Positions 52,305 to 61,578 of a stretch of 64,000 nt of DNA are shown piece after piece. The stretch lies in NCBI RefSeq assembly GCF_001267175.1, contig NZ_CP012358.1, positions 62,001-126,000 on the forward strand. Direction: 5' to 3'. Source of the DNA: Thiopseudomonas alkaliphila. GTDB lineage: Bacteria > Pseudomonadota > Gammaproteobacteria > Pseudomonadales > Pseudomonadaceae. How positions within the stretch are numbered: the stretch's first letter is position 1; the number at the start of each line of letters is the position of its first letter. The position numbers and the translations under genes were made by a program. The notes beneath the pieces are model-generated. The model was not told the DNA's origin. It ran no database searches and was given only the letters and a program-made list of their open reading frames with translations.

Positions 52305-52876
52305 TTACTTGGAATGCGACTCAAGCATGATCTGCATTTCCTTGCTCGGTTTTAATGCAAAAACTTCCGTAGTGATATTTATATATATTTCTAGTTCTTT
52401 TGCGCTGCCATTGCAGTAGTTTTTTATATATTCACCAATTTTCTTTTCGGAGCCGGACAGCAAATAATAATGAGCTTTTTCGCCATAGCCAAGCTTTGAT
52501 GGAAGCGCTGAACTACCTTGTTCGAAATTAACCAATGCCATTTGGTGCGTGCAGCCTTTTCCACCTTATATGAGATGGCTTTTGTCCAACTGAAACAGCT
52601 TCTATATATAGCAAAGCGTTTTGATGTAATGGAGTGACAGTACAATTAAAGCGTAACTTGAGGTGTTCACGATCTTTTTTCTGCTTGTTCTGCCAGCCAT
52701 AAAGCAACAAAAACAGAGCCAAGTGCGTCAATACCTGAAATCCATTAGCCAACTGTGGAGAGCACTGGGATAAATGTATCGATAAATTGCTTTTGCTCAG
52801 AAGATACTCCGTATGCGATGCCAAGCAAAAATGCGAGCATCACAAGCAGTAATACGCCAGTATAAAAGAAGCGCAC
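52305..52876 (-). pseudogene. broken gene for a small membrane-anchored protein of unknown function
   Basis: Pieces of one protein lie in three frames. Frame A begins at a GTG (52876): a membrane helix 'GVLLLVMLAFLLGIAYG', then 'FIDTFIPVLSTVG', an in-frame TAA (52745-52747) and 'WISGIDALGSVFVALWLAEQ'. A shift at an A6 tract (52675-52680) moves to frame B: 'REHLKLRFNCTVTPLHQNAL' and 'YIEAVSVGQKP'. A second shift near 52566 moves to frame C: 'GGKGCTHQMALVNFEQGSSA' and 'ELEIYINITTEVFALK', ending at 52305. The joined product would be about 190 residues: one membrane helix, a short coiled segment and a beta-rich domain. I do not recognise the family. One nonsense codon and two frameshifts imply a dead gene. 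Confidence 0.7.
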
Positions 52877-53072
52877 ATTTTTGACATTCCCAGCTCATTC
52901 CCAGTTTTCTCCTTTTGCTAACGCCCAATTCAGCTTCGGCATTTTTAACACCTTATGGCTGTTAATCTTTTTCGCCATAAAAAGTGTCTAGATTTAGTCA
53001 GGACTTATCAAGCTACTTATTCTGGCGATTGCTCTCACAGTGGCTCAAAAACTGTCCGTTAAGTAAGCCACT

Positions 53073-53813
53073 CTATCTTCTTACCCCCACCACAATTACA
53101 TTACCGGATGCTTGATCCCAAGGCTGAATGCTGTGGTAGTTGTGCTCGAATAAATGCACCTCAAAGTAAGGTTGTAAAATCTCCAGCAATTGCTCGAAGC
53201 TAACCGCGACCATGGTGTGTTGATCGTGCCAGTGATGCAGCTGCTGATTTTGGCAGCTGATCTGAATTTTTAGCTGTTGCTGCTGGCCTTGGCCGCTGTA
53301 ATGCCAAGCAGACTGAAAGCTTAATACCCCATCGGCATGAACTGTGCTGTAGCTGGCTACCAGTTGATTGTCAATTTTGTCTTTATTTACCGCGTTAAAG
53401 CAAAAAACGCCACCGCTGGCTAAGGCGTTATAGGCTTGCTGGATACAGGCGGTGAGCTTGGCAAGATCTGCATTATAGTGAATGGAATAAAGAAAGCAGG
53501 TAATTAAGTCTTGTTGGTCGGCTAAGACAAATTCACTCATATCTTGCAGGTGAAAGCGCGCTGTCGGGCAGCGTTGTTGCGCGCGATCCAGCATGGGCTG
53601 GTTGATATCTAAGCCTTGGGATTGAAAGCCAGCAGCTAAAAAATGCTGCACATGGGCACCAGTGCCACAGGCTAGATCTAAATGCCGCTGGCCACCATTG
53701 CCAAAAATCTGATTAAGGCGGCGTACCGCATCACTTTGAGCTGGGTAATCAATCTCAGCGCAGAGCACATCATAGTAATGTGAGAGATCAGTGTATAAAG
53801 CGGTCGTAGACAT
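53073..53813 (-). CDS. class I SAM-dependent methyltransferase
   Basis: 246 residues. The SAM-binding motif I is 'RHLDLACGTGAHVQHFLAAG', with motif 'GLDINQPMLDRAQQR' (acidic ribose-binding Asp) and 'DLITCFLYSIHYN' after it. It fits the broad methyltransferase family that acts on small molecules; the substrate is not evident. It is a single gene at the edge of the decayed region, divergent from the DUF1543 gene. No sign of damage. Confidence 0.88.
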   Translation of the reverse strand: MSTTALYTDLSHYYDVLCAEIDYPAQSDAVRRLNQIFGNGGQRHLDLACGTGAHVQHFLAAGFQSQGLDINQPMLDRAQQRCPTARFHLQDMSEFVLADQQDLITCFLYSIHYNADLAKLTACIQQAYNALASGGVFCFNAVNKDKIDNQLVASYSTVHADGVLSFQSAWHYSGQGQQQQLKIQISCQNQQLHHWHDQHTMVAVSFEQLLEILQPYFEVHLFEHNYHSIQPWDQASGNVIVVGVRR

Positions 53814-53976
53814 AGCGGCGCGCCATTCAAAGGGAATTTTGGACAGCGCATACTAAGCTAAATCTAAGACTTTACTAGCCTTCAACTAACAAATAATCAA
53901 CCTCCTTAATCGCTGGCTAATCGGGTTAAACTAACGCCGAGTTAAGAGTGCTAATGACGAGGTTTAAGGCGGGCTG

Positions 53977-54480
53977 ATGGCATATAAATTAGGCATGTTT
54001 TATTTAGGTGGCGGCGCCACTGGCGCTAACTTAGAGCTGCATGATCTACAGTTTGTAGCGGTAGAAACAGTTGAGCAGGCTTATCCGCGCTTAAGGCAGG
54101 CATGGGTGGGGGATAAACATAAGTTGCACTTAGATGGTTATAGCTGGATTACTTGGGCGGATGGTTATGCCGTGAGTTTGAGTAAGAGCAAACCAGAAGG
54201 CCGGTTAAAGTTGTTTTTTGTCAATGTCGGAGGCTATCGCCAAGGGCAGTTGGCAGAGCTGCACGAGTTTGCCTTGTTTGTTGCTGAAACGCCCGAGCAG
54301 GCTAAGCAAAAGGCCCTTGAGCAACTCTTGCCGGGGGCAGACTTAAAGCATAAAGATAACTTGAAAGCGGTGGAGCATTGTCTGCTGCTTGAGTTATTTG
54401 ATCAGTATTATGTGCACCTAACGCCGGATACCAGCGGTCAGCCTGATCTGCCAGCTTGGCAAGGCTATCATCGACTCTAA
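53977..54480 (+). CDS. DUF1543 domain protein
   Basis: A 167-residue protein with two similar halves: 'MFYLGGGATGANLELHDLQF' with 'VAVETVEQAYPRLRQAW' and 'LFFVNVGGYRQGQLAELHEF' with 'FVAETPEQAKQKALEQLL'. Each half gives a beta-strand, a loop with Glu-Leu-His, another strand with 'VAET/VET', and a helix. That repeated unit is what I know as DUF1543. No catalytic residues or partner are known. It starts 49 bases before the pnuC start region and may be independent. Confidence 0.82.
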   Translation: MAYKLGMFYLGGGATGANLELHDLQFVAVETVEQAYPRLRQAWVGDKHKLHLDGYSWITWADGYAVSLSKSKPEGRLKLFFVNVGGYRQGQLAELHEFALFVAETPEQAKQKALEQLLPGADLKHKDNLKAVEHCLLLELFDQYYVHLTPDTSGQPDLPAWQGYHRL

Positions 54481-54544
54481 AAGGAGCTCAGAATTTTGAG
54501 CGTTGCTCAACTAATACATAGAAACTGCTTTGGAGTTGTTGCTC

Positions 54545-55111
54545 ATGCTGTGGCTTGAAGGGATAGCAGTGTTGCTAGGACTGAGCTCGGTCACCCTGAT
54601 GGCGCGCCAAAATCCGTTGGCTTGGCCGATAGGTTTGGCCATGGTGGTGTTATATAGCTTGATTTTTGCTCAAACGCGGCTGTATTCAGAAATGCTATTA
54701 CAGCTGATTTATGCCGTGCTGCAGCTTTATGGTTGGTGGCAATGGCTGTATGGCGGAGCTCAACAGCAGCCGCGGCGCGTGACTCGCTTGCCTGCTGCTC
54801 AGATGGGGCGTGATTTACTGTTGGGGGCGCTGATTAGTTTATTGCTAGGCGGGGTAATGGTGGCCTTGACTGATGCGCGCTTGCCTTGGGTGGACGCAGC
54901 GTTAACTGGTTTTAGTTTGGTCGCACAGTGGTGGATGGCTCAAAAGCGGGTGCAATGCTGGAATTTATGGTTGCTGCTAGATCTGTTGTATGTGCTGATG
55001 TTTAGTTTAGCTGAACTGTATTTAACGGCGAGACTGTACTTAGTGTTTTGTGGCTTGGCGTTGTATGGAAGGCAACAATGGCGTAAGGAGTTAACCCAAT
55101 GCGCGTTGTAG
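54545..55111 (+). CDS. pnuC: nicotinamide riboside transporter PnuC
   Basis: Inner-membrane channel-like transporter of about 188 residues with six to seven hydrophobic helices. It has Trp-rich 'AVLQLYGWWQWLYGG' and the matching second-half 'LVAQWWMAQKRVQCWNLWLL', the W-x3-W type motif that binds nicotinamide riboside. The ATG at 54545 is preferred since GGAG lies 9 bases upstream; TTG at 54530 would overlap that site. It overlaps the kinase gene by 13 bases, so uptake and phosphorylation are linked. Confidence 0.92.
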   Translation: MLWLEGIAVLLGLSSVTLMARQNPLAWPIGLAMVVLYSLIFAQTRLYSEMLLQLIYAVLQLYGWWQWLYGGAQQQPRRVTRLPAAQMGRDLLLGALISLLLGGVMVALTDARLPWVDAALTGFSLVAQWWMAQKRVQCWNLWLLLDLLYVLMFSLAELYLTARLYLVFCGLALYGRQQWRKELTQCAL

Positions 55112-55623
55112 TGCTAAGTGGCCCTGAATCTTCGGGGAAAAGTCGATTAACCGCGTGGTTGCAGCAGCAGTTTTCAGCAGTGCGGGTGGATGAATATGTG
55201 CGCACTTTTATTAGCCAAAAACAGCGAGATACCTGTTACTCAGATATTAGTTTGATTGCCGCAACACAGTTCGCCCAGGAGCTGGCTGCCCGGGCACAGC
55301 AACCCAAGTTATTGCTTTTGGATACCCATCTGTTAAGCAACATGCTTTGGAGTCGTACTCTGTTTGATGATTGTCCGGCTTGGATTGAAGCCGCGTTGCT
55401 GGGCGAACACTATGACTTAACGCTGCTGTTGTCACCCCAAGGCCTGCCTTGGCAGGCCGATGGAATGCGTTGTCAACCACAGCTCGCTGAGCGGAAGCAG
55501 TTTTTTCAGCAGGCTAAAGACTGGTTGGTGAGCCATGGGCAGCCGTATCAGGTGCTTACTGGTGATTGGCCGCAGCGCCAACAGCAGGCCTATCTGGCGG
55601 TGCAACAATTATTGCAGGCTTAA
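55099..55623 (+). CDS. NadR-like ribosylnicotinamide kinase
   Basis: 174-residue P-loop kinase corresponding to the C-terminal domain of NadR. Walker A is 'VVLSGPESSGKSRLTAWLQQ'; 'EYVRTFI', 'LLLLDTHLLSNMLW' and 'DGMRCQPQLAERKQFF' match the ribosylnicotinamide kinase domain. The NMN adenylyltransferase and regulatory HTH parts of enteric NadR are absent. It likely traps imported nicotinamide riboside as NMN. It overlaps pnuC by 13 bases. Confidence 0.9.
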   Translation: MRVVVLSGPESSGKSRLTAWLQQQFSAVRVDEYVRTFISQKQRDTCYSDISLIAATQFAQELAARAQQPKLLLLDTHLLSNMLWSRTLFDDCPAWIEAALLGEHYDLTLLLSPQGLPWQADGMRCQPQLAERKQFFQQAKDWLVSHGQPYQVLTGDWPQRQQQAYLAVQQLLQA

Positions 55624-55786
55624 TACAGTGCGCGGCAATGGGCTCAGCAGCGCTGGATCAAGGGCGGGGCTATAAACTATTTGGCTAGCGATTGCCTAGT
55701 GTGTTCTCGGGCGTAAATGTTTAGACTTAGCGCTGATTACACAGTATTAAGTAAAAAGCCCTTAGTCGAATGGGAGAGTAGGCGGG

Positions 55787-56230
55787 ATGTCGATTACACA
55801 GCAACACTTATTTGCAACGCAGCTAGCGCAATTGTCTCGGGCGTGGCGCGCTGAGTTAGATAAGCGTTTGCAGGGGCTTAATTTATCTCAGGCACGCTGG
55901 TTAGTGCTGTTGCATTTAGCGCGTTTTGAACAAGCACCCACCCAAAGCGAGTTGGCACTTGAAGTTGGGGTTGAAGGTCCCACCTTAGCCCGTTTACTTA
56001 GCGCCTTGCAGGCTGAAGGCCTAGTTGAGCGTAAGGCCGCGCTAGAAGATCGCCGCGCCAAGCATATTTACTTAACTGAGCTGGCTAGGCAGCGCATCGA
56101 GCAAATTGATGGCATTGCTGCTGCTTTACGCGCGCAGGTATTTAATGGAATTAGCGCTGAACAGGTAGAGCTATGTCAGCAGTTACATCAAACCATGTTG
56201 GTGAACTTAGAAAGTGTCAATGTACCGTGA
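55787..56230 (+). CDS. MarR-family transcriptional regulator (SlyA-like)
   Basis: 147-residue winged-helix regulator. 'LSQARWLVLLHLARFEQAPT' followed by 'QSELALEVGVEGPTLARLLS' form the helix-turn-helix and 'ALQAEGLVERKAALEDRRAK' the wing with the conserved Asp-Arg-Arg. The MFS pump gene starts within its last codons, so it most likely represses its own operon in response to a substrate of the pump. The substrate is unknown. Confidence 0.92.
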   Translation: MSITQQHLFATQLAQLSRAWRAELDKRLQGLNLSQARWLVLLHLARFEQAPTQSELALEVGVEGPTLARLLSALQAEGLVERKAALEDRRAKHIYLTELARQRIEQIDGIAAALRAQVFNGISAEQVELCQQLHQTMLVNLESVNVP

Positions 56231-57926
56231 TTTAGACATGATGCAAAAACACTATGGCGCCCGCTATAAAACGTGGCTGCTCAGTGTATTGCTATTGGGC
56301 AGCATGGTGATGGTGCTGTCGTCTACCAGTATCAACGTGGCGCTTCCAGAAATTATGAATCAGTTTCACATGGGCCGTTCTATGGCGCAGTGGCTGGTCA
56401 CTGGTTTTTTGGCGGCGATGACGTCTGGATTATTACTGGCGGCTTGGATTCAAGCGCGGATTGGTGCCCAGAATACCGTACAGTTAAGTATTGGCGTATT
56501 TTTGATGGCCTCGGTGTTAGCTTTGATTGCTACCGAGGGCTGGCAGTTGATTGCGTTGCGGATTATTCAAGGGGCCTGTGCGGGGATTATTCAGCCGCTG
56601 GCCACCGTACTAATTTTTAGAGTGTATAAAGATGGCCGTCGTGGGCGGGCGCTGGGTATTTATGGTTTAGGCTTAATGATAGCGCCAACTGTGGGGCCGA
56701 CCATCAGTGGTTATCTGGTGGATGCCTATGGGTGGATGGCGGCATTTTGGCTACCCATGCCTGTGTGTGTGTTGTTACAGGTGGTTGGGCCTTTATTGTT
56801 GCCCAATGACCGTGAGCCTGAGGCTAAACGTTTAGATGTGCTGGCCTTGGTGTTGTTAACGGTTTCGTTATTTGCCGGCTTAGGTGGGTTAGCTGAGGCC
56901 CAAGTACAGAATTGGGACAGTCCTTGGGTTTATGGGCCAATTGCGTTAGCTTTTGCCTGTTTAATAGGCTTTTTTGTGGTCACTCTCGGTAAAGAAAATG
57001 CGCTATTGCCCTTAGATTTGTGGCGTATTCCGGCGTATCGTCGGGCCAGTTGGATTGCTTTGGCTTTGGGTATGGGCTTGTATGCCTCTACTTATTTTAT
57101 TCCCCTGTTTTTACAAACTGTTGGCGGCTTTACCGCTGGGCAATCAGGGCTTATTTTACTGCCAGCGGGGATCTTTTTGGGTTGTGCCTCTTATATTAGT
57201 GGCTGGCTCTGTGACCGGATGAACTTTGCCTGGATTTTAATTATTGGCTTGCTGCTGTTTGCCTTATCTAAAACGTGGTATGGCTTGTGGGGAGTGAGCA
57301 GTGGTTACTGGTGGCTGTGTATCTGGGCGGCGATTGGCCGTGCCGGGATGGGGTTGTTGGGGCCTGCGATTAATACCGCTTCTTTAGAAAACTTAACTTC
57401 AGCTCAGCTGGCTCAAGGCGCCAGTGGGATTACCTTTGTGCGTCAGCTGGGGGGCGCCTTTGGGATTAACTTGCTCACGGCATTTTTAGAGTGGCGCTTT
57501 GAGGTGCGTGGCGGTACTCCTGAGGCCGACAATCAAGCCTTTGAAGAAACCTTCTGGTTGATGGGGTTGGCATTTGCTTTAGCTTTATGGCCTGCCTGGC
57601 GATTGCGACCAGGCCCGCTGAATCGCGCCGAACTGCGCTATCAAAAGTACCAAGACCGCTTGAGTGCAAAGCAAGCAACTGAGAATACCGCAACCGCAGC
57701 GCAACTCAGCACTGATAGCGAGAGTGCCAGCAGCGATATAAGCACAGATAGGCAAGTGGACTTAGCAGCGGATGCAGAATCACAGGCTGAGGTGGTCACA
57801 GCGCATGAGGAGTTAGGTGAACTGGCGCTGGATGATGAGCTAGCTGAACCGGCTGTAACTCTAGAGCAGGCCGACCAGTCTAAGTCGAGCGAGCAAAACG
57901 AGTTACCCGCTCAATCAACTCCTTGA
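56220..57926 (+). CDS. MFS drug exporter, DHA2 (EmrB/QacA) family, with a long acidic tail
   Basis: 568 residues with 14 predicted membrane helices, the DHA2 topology. The family motif 'ALPEIMNQFHMGRSMAQWLV' is in helix 1-2, and motif C appears as 'YGLGLMIAPTVGPTISGYLV' (G-x8-G-x3-G-P-x2-G-G form). The start is ATG 56220 with AGAAAG before it; GTG 56214 is the alternative. The last 90 or so residues after helix 14 are rich in Glu, Asp, Ser and Ala, and probably disordered in the cytoplasm. It overlaps marR by 11 bases. No EmrA-like adaptor is nearby. Confidence 0.9.
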   Translation: MYRDLDMMQKHYGARYKTWLLSVLLLGSMVMVLSSTSINVALPEIMNQFHMGRSMAQWLVTGFLAAMTSGLLLAAWIQARIGAQNTVQLSIGVFLMASVLALIATEGWQLIALRIIQGACAGIIQPLATVLIFRVYKDGRRGRALGIYGLGLMIAPTVGPTISGYLVDAYGWMAAFWLPMPVCVLLQVVGPLLLPNDREPEAKRLDVLALVLLTVSLFAGLGGLAEAQVQNWDSPWVYGPIALAFACLIGFFVVTLGKENALLPLDLWRIPAYRRASWIALALGMGLYASTYFIPLFLQTVGGFTAGQSGLILLPAGIFLGCASYISGWLCDRMNFAWILIIGLLLFALSKTWYGLWGVSSGYWWLCIWAAIGRAGMGLLGPAINTASLENLTSAQLAQGASGITFVRQLGGAFGINLLTAFLEWRFEVRGGTPEADNQAFEETFWLMGLAFALALWPAWRLRPGPLNRAELRYQKYQDRLSAKQATENTATAAQLSTDSESASSDISTDRQVDLAADAESQAEVVTAHEELGELALDDELAEPAVTLEQADQSKSSEQNELPAQSTP

Positions 57927-57930
57927 GTCA

Positions 57931-57954
57931 ACCCCGTCGCATCATTGACGGGAT
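57931..57954. other. hairpin between the convergent MFS and mfd genes
   Basis: CCCGTC (57933-57938) pairs with GACGGG (57947-57952) around an 8-base loop, in the 43-base gap where two transcripts meet. There is no T-run, so it is at best a weak shared terminator. Confidence 0.35.
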
Positions 57955-57969
57955 TGTGTAGGTAAATTC

Positions 57970-60900
57970 TTACTTGGGAAGTAAGCTTTCAAGCAAGGCT
58001 TCAAGGGTATTGAAGCGCTCTTGGTCGGTATTCATTGGCACTTGAAATTTAAACACTGTACTGCCTTCAAACTTATAGCGGTTGGGCTGAGTTTGAATCA
58101 GTTTGATCAGCTGCATTGGATCTACCGGAGTCTTGCTAGAAAACTCTAATTTGCCGCCTTGTGGGCCTGCATCAATTTTAATAATTCCCAGCTTATCGGC
58201 CAGTAATTTTAATTCTGTTACTCGCACTAAATTTTTGGCAGGTTCTGGCAGCAAACCAAAACGATCAATCATCTCCACCTGTAAGTCTTTGAGTTGTTCG
58301 TGGTTCTCTGCCGAGGCAAGACGTTTGTACAGTGTCAGACGAGTTTGTACATCGGGCAGATAGTCATCAGGAATGAGCGCTGAGACCCGTAAGTTCACTT
58401 CAATTCCCGCATCTAAAGGCTGATTGAGGTTAGGTTGCTCACCTTTTTGAATGGCTTTGACCGCGCGCTCGAGCATTTCCATGTACAAAGTAAAGCCGAC
58501 GGACTGAATTTCACCGCTTTGACCATCCCCGAGTAACTCTCCAGCGCCACGAATCTCTAAGTCATGGGTGGCTAGAATAAAGCCAGCGCCTAAGTCTTGA
58601 GCGTTGGCAATGGCTTCGAGCCGTTTTTTGGCGTCCTCGGTAATTTTTTTCTCGTTCGGCGTCAGAAGGTACGCATAGGCCTGATGATGGCTGCGGCCAA
58701 CGCGTCCACGCAGCTGGTGTAGTTGTGCTAAGCCAAACTTATCGGCACGCTCGATAATAATGGTGTTGGCGCTCGGCACATCAATTCCAGTTTCAATAAT
58801 GGTGGTGGCGACTAATACGTTAAAACGCTTGTGATAAAAGTCGTTCATCACTTGCTCAAGCTCACGCTCACGCATTTGCCCATGGCCAATACCAATACGG
58901 GCTTCAGGTACCAATGCCGCTAGATCTTCGGCGCATTTTTCGATGGTTTTTACATCATTATGTAGGTAGTAAACCTGGCCACCACGTAGCAGCTCTCGTA
59001 ATAAGGCTTCTTTCACAATGGCATCTTGTTGCGGCATAACAAAGGTGCGCACTGATAAGCGCCGAGCCGGTGGCGTAGCAATAATCGATAGATCACGCAT
59101 GCCAGCAAAAGCCATATTTAAGGTGCGCGGAATCGGCGTAGCCGTTAGGGTTAAAATGTCCACTTCACTGCGCAGTGCCTTCAGTTGTTCTTTTTGCCGC
59201 ACGCCAAAGCGGTGTTCTTCATCAATAATGACTAAGCCTAAATTATTAAACTTAATATCGCTTTGCAGCAGTTTGTGGGTACCAATTAAAATATCTACCT
59301 TGCCTTCGGCGAGTAGTGCGGCGGCAGCTTGGGTTTCTTTAGCAGTTTTAAAACGGCTCATCACTTCAACTTTTACCGGCCAGTCGGCAAAGCGGTCGCG
59401 AAAGCTATTATAGTGTTGCTGGGCAAGCAGGGTAGTAGGCACTAAGACTGCCACCTGTTTACCGCTTTGAATCGCAATAAAGGCCGCGCGCATAGCCACT
59501 TCAGTTTTACCAAAGCCCACATCACCACACACTAAGCGATCCATTGGTTTACCGGCCAACATATCGCTGCGCACGGCATCAATGGCTGCTTGTTGGTCGG
59601 GTGTCTCTTGGTAAGGAAAGGCGGCACTAAAGGTGGCGTAATCGGCGCCGGGGTTGGCAAAGGCAAATCCTTTGCGAGCAGCGCGTCTGGCGTAAATATC
59701 TAACAGCTCAGCTGCCACATCGCGTACTTGTTCGGCAGCTTTACGCTTGGCTTTTTGCCACTGCTCTGAACCTAAGCGATGTAAGGGGGCCGTTTCATCA
59801 TCACTGCCGCTGTAGCGTGCGATTAAATGCAAGTTAGCTACAGGTACGTACAGTTTAGCCTCATCGGCATATTCCAGTAATAAAAACTCAGTGGCTTGAT
59901 TGTCAATTTCTAAGGTGGTTAGCCCTAAATAACGTCCCACACCGTGATCAATATGAACAACGGGGGCACCTTCACGCAGCTCAGTTAGATTGCGGATAGT
60001 ATGCTCATTTTGTGTCGCATTGCTGCTTTTTCGCTGCTTGCGCTGCTGGACAAATTTTTGTCCAAGTAAGCTGCTTTCGGGAATGATGCTAAGGGCTTCA
60101 AGACTCAGCTCTTCAACCAATGGCGCCAAGCCTATGCAAACATGATCGCTGTGGGCGAGAAAATCTTTCCAGCTTTCAACCGAAGTTGGTTTCAGTTTAA
60201 TGCGTGCCAGCAACTCTAAAAGAACTTCGCGACGACCTGCGGTTTCAGCGGTAAAGAGTACTCGGCCTGAGGTTTGCTCGATAAACTGGCGTACTGCTGC
60301 TAAGGGCTCTGCACTACGGGACTCGATGGTGAGCTCAGGGAGCGGCAGGGTGTCAAACACTTCGCGGCCAACACCTGGCTCAATAGCTTCTTGATGCACA
60401 ATGATGCGTGGCCAGTTTTTAAGCTTGGCAAAGTACTCTTCCGTTGGAATAAATAATTCGTTTGGCGGCAGAATTGGGCGCTCAATATCGCCTTTACGAT
60501 CTTCGTAGCGAGTACGTGCATCTTGCCAGAATTGATTAGCGGCTTGCTCAACACCGGGCAGGGAAAAGACCTGGGTGCTATCGGGTAGATAGTCAAATAA
60601 GGTTGCGGTGTGCTCAAAAAATAGCGGCAGATAGGCTTCAATGCCGGCAGGTGTAATGCCATTCGATAAGTCTTGGTAGATTGGACAACGCCTAAAATCC
60701 ACATCAAAGCGTTCACGAAAGCGATTACGAAAGGCTTTAATTGCTTCCTTATCCAGCGGGAACTCACGAGCGGGTAGCAGATTGATATTGCTGACTTGTT
60801 CTAGCGAGCGCTGCGTTTCAGGGTCAAAGGTGCGTAAGGTGTCGACTTCATCATCAAATAAATCAATGCGAAACGGTAGCTCCGAGCCCATCGGAAATAA

Positions 60901-61410
60901 GTCAATAATCGATCCGCGAATCGCATACTCGCCGTGCTCGTATACCGTATCAACGCACTGGTAACCTGCTTCAGTCAGTTGATGGCGCAGTTGCTCTGCA
61001 TCGAGCGTTTGTCCGGTGTTTAATACTAAGCTTGAACCCAGTAGAAACTGAGTAGGGGCTAAACGATAGAGCGCGGTATTAATCGGCACAATTAATACGC
61101 CTTGTTTAACCTTGGGCAATTGATACAGGCTAGCAATACGCTGCGAAATAATATCCTGGTGCGGAGAAAATACATCGTAGGGCAGGGTTTCCCAGTCAGG
61201 AAAATGCAGAATCGGTAATTCAGGGGCGAACCAGCTGAGTTCTTCTTGCAGTAGCTGTGCGTTTTGGCTGGTATCTGTCAGCAATAACGTTAGGTGTTGT
61301 GCAGCTTTGGCTGCCTCACTAATAGCTAAAGCACGGCTGGCGCCACGTAGGTTACCCCACTGCTGACGACCGGCATTGGAAGAGATGTTAGGTAAGGGTA
61401 ATACGGGCAC
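57970..61410 (-). CDS. mfd: transcription-repair coupling factor
   Basis: ATP-driven DNA translocase that removes RNA polymerase stalled at lesions and recruits UvrA. It has 1146 residues. Order: UvrB-like N-terminal domains, the RNA polymerase interaction domain ('GAPVVHIDHGVGRYLGLTTL'), the RecG-like motor with Walker A 'CGDVGFGKTEVAMRAAF' and 'IDEEHRFGVRQKEQ', motif VI 'HQLRGRVGRSHHQAYAYLL', and the C-terminal TRCF domain. It is complete and convergent with the MFS gene. It is divergent from gapB, as in Pseudomonas. Confidence 0.97.
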   Translation of the reverse strand: MPVLPLPNISSNAGRQQWGNLRGASRALAISEAAKAAQHLTLLLTDTSQNAQLLQEELSWFAPELPILHFPDWETLPYDVFSPHQDIISQRIASLYQLPKVKQGVLIVPINTALYRLAPTQFLLGSSLVLNTGQTLDAEQLRHQLTEAGYQCVDTVYEHGEYAIRGSIIDLFPMGSELPFRIDLFDDEVDTLRTFDPETQRSLEQVSNINLLPAREFPLDKEAIKAFRNRFRERFDVDFRRCPIYQDLSNGITPAGIEAYLPLFFEHTATLFDYLPDSTQVFSLPGVEQAANQFWQDARTRYEDRKGDIERPILPPNELFIPTEEYFAKLKNWPRIIVHQEAIEPGVGREVFDTLPLPELTIESRSAEPLAAVRQFIEQTSGRVLFTAETAGRREVLLELLARIKLKPTSVESWKDFLAHSDHVCIGLAPLVEELSLEALSIIPESSLLGQKFVQQRKQRKSSNATQNEHTIRNLTELREGAPVVHIDHGVGRYLGLTTLEIDNQATEFLLLEYADEAKLYVPVANLHLIARYSGSDDETAPLHRLGSEQWQKAKRKAAEQVRDVAAELLDIYARRAARKGFAFANPGADYATFSAAFPYQETPDQQAAIDAVRSDMLAGKPMDRLVCGDVGFGKTEVAMRAAFIAIQSGKQVAVLVPTTLLAQQHYNSFRDRFADWPVKVEVMSRFKTAKETQAAAALLAEGKVDILIGTHKLLQSDIKFNNLGLVIIDEEHRFGVRQKEQLKALRSEVDILTLTATPIPRTLNMAFAGMRDLSIIATPPARRLSVRTFVMPQQDAIVKEALLRELLRGGQVYYLHNDVKTIEKCAEDLAALVPEARIGIGHGQMRERELEQVMNDFYHKRFNVLVATTIIETGIDVPSANTIIIERADKFGLAQLHQLRGRVGRSHHQAYAYLLTPNEKKITEDAKKRLEAIANAQDLGAGFILATHDLEIRGAGELLGDGQSGEIQSVGFTLYMEMLERAVKAIQKGEQPNLNQPLDAGIEVNLRVSALIPDDYLPDVQTRLTLYKRLASAENHEQLKDLQVEMIDRFGLLPEPAKNLVRVTELKLLADKLGIIKIDAGPQGGKLEFSSKTPVDPMQLIKLIQTQPNRYKFEGSTVFKFQVPMNTDQERFNTLEALLESLLPK

Positions 61411-61578
61411 AATAAATACTTTACTTGGCTAAAAAGCCTGATTGTAACCAGCTGTTAGGGCGCTTGCTAGGAGAGATTGCTGTGAGATTGGCGCGCGGTT
61501 TGTGCTTAGAGCTTGATGCTTTTGTTTAGTATGCCGATAATACAGCCCTCTTTTAACTAACAGATATAGGTGTTGCCT

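Noticed and set aside
52528..52824. 98-codon minus-strand frame as an independent gene
   Set aside because: Its first third is a shifted reading of a better membrane-helix frame and its end runs into a third frame; it is part of the broken gene.
59018..59413. 131-codon plus-strand frame
   Set aside because: Antisense shadow of mfd motor-domain codons.
60300..60767. 155-codon minus-strand frame
   Set aside because: Lies wholly inside mfd on the same strand in another frame; a shadow.
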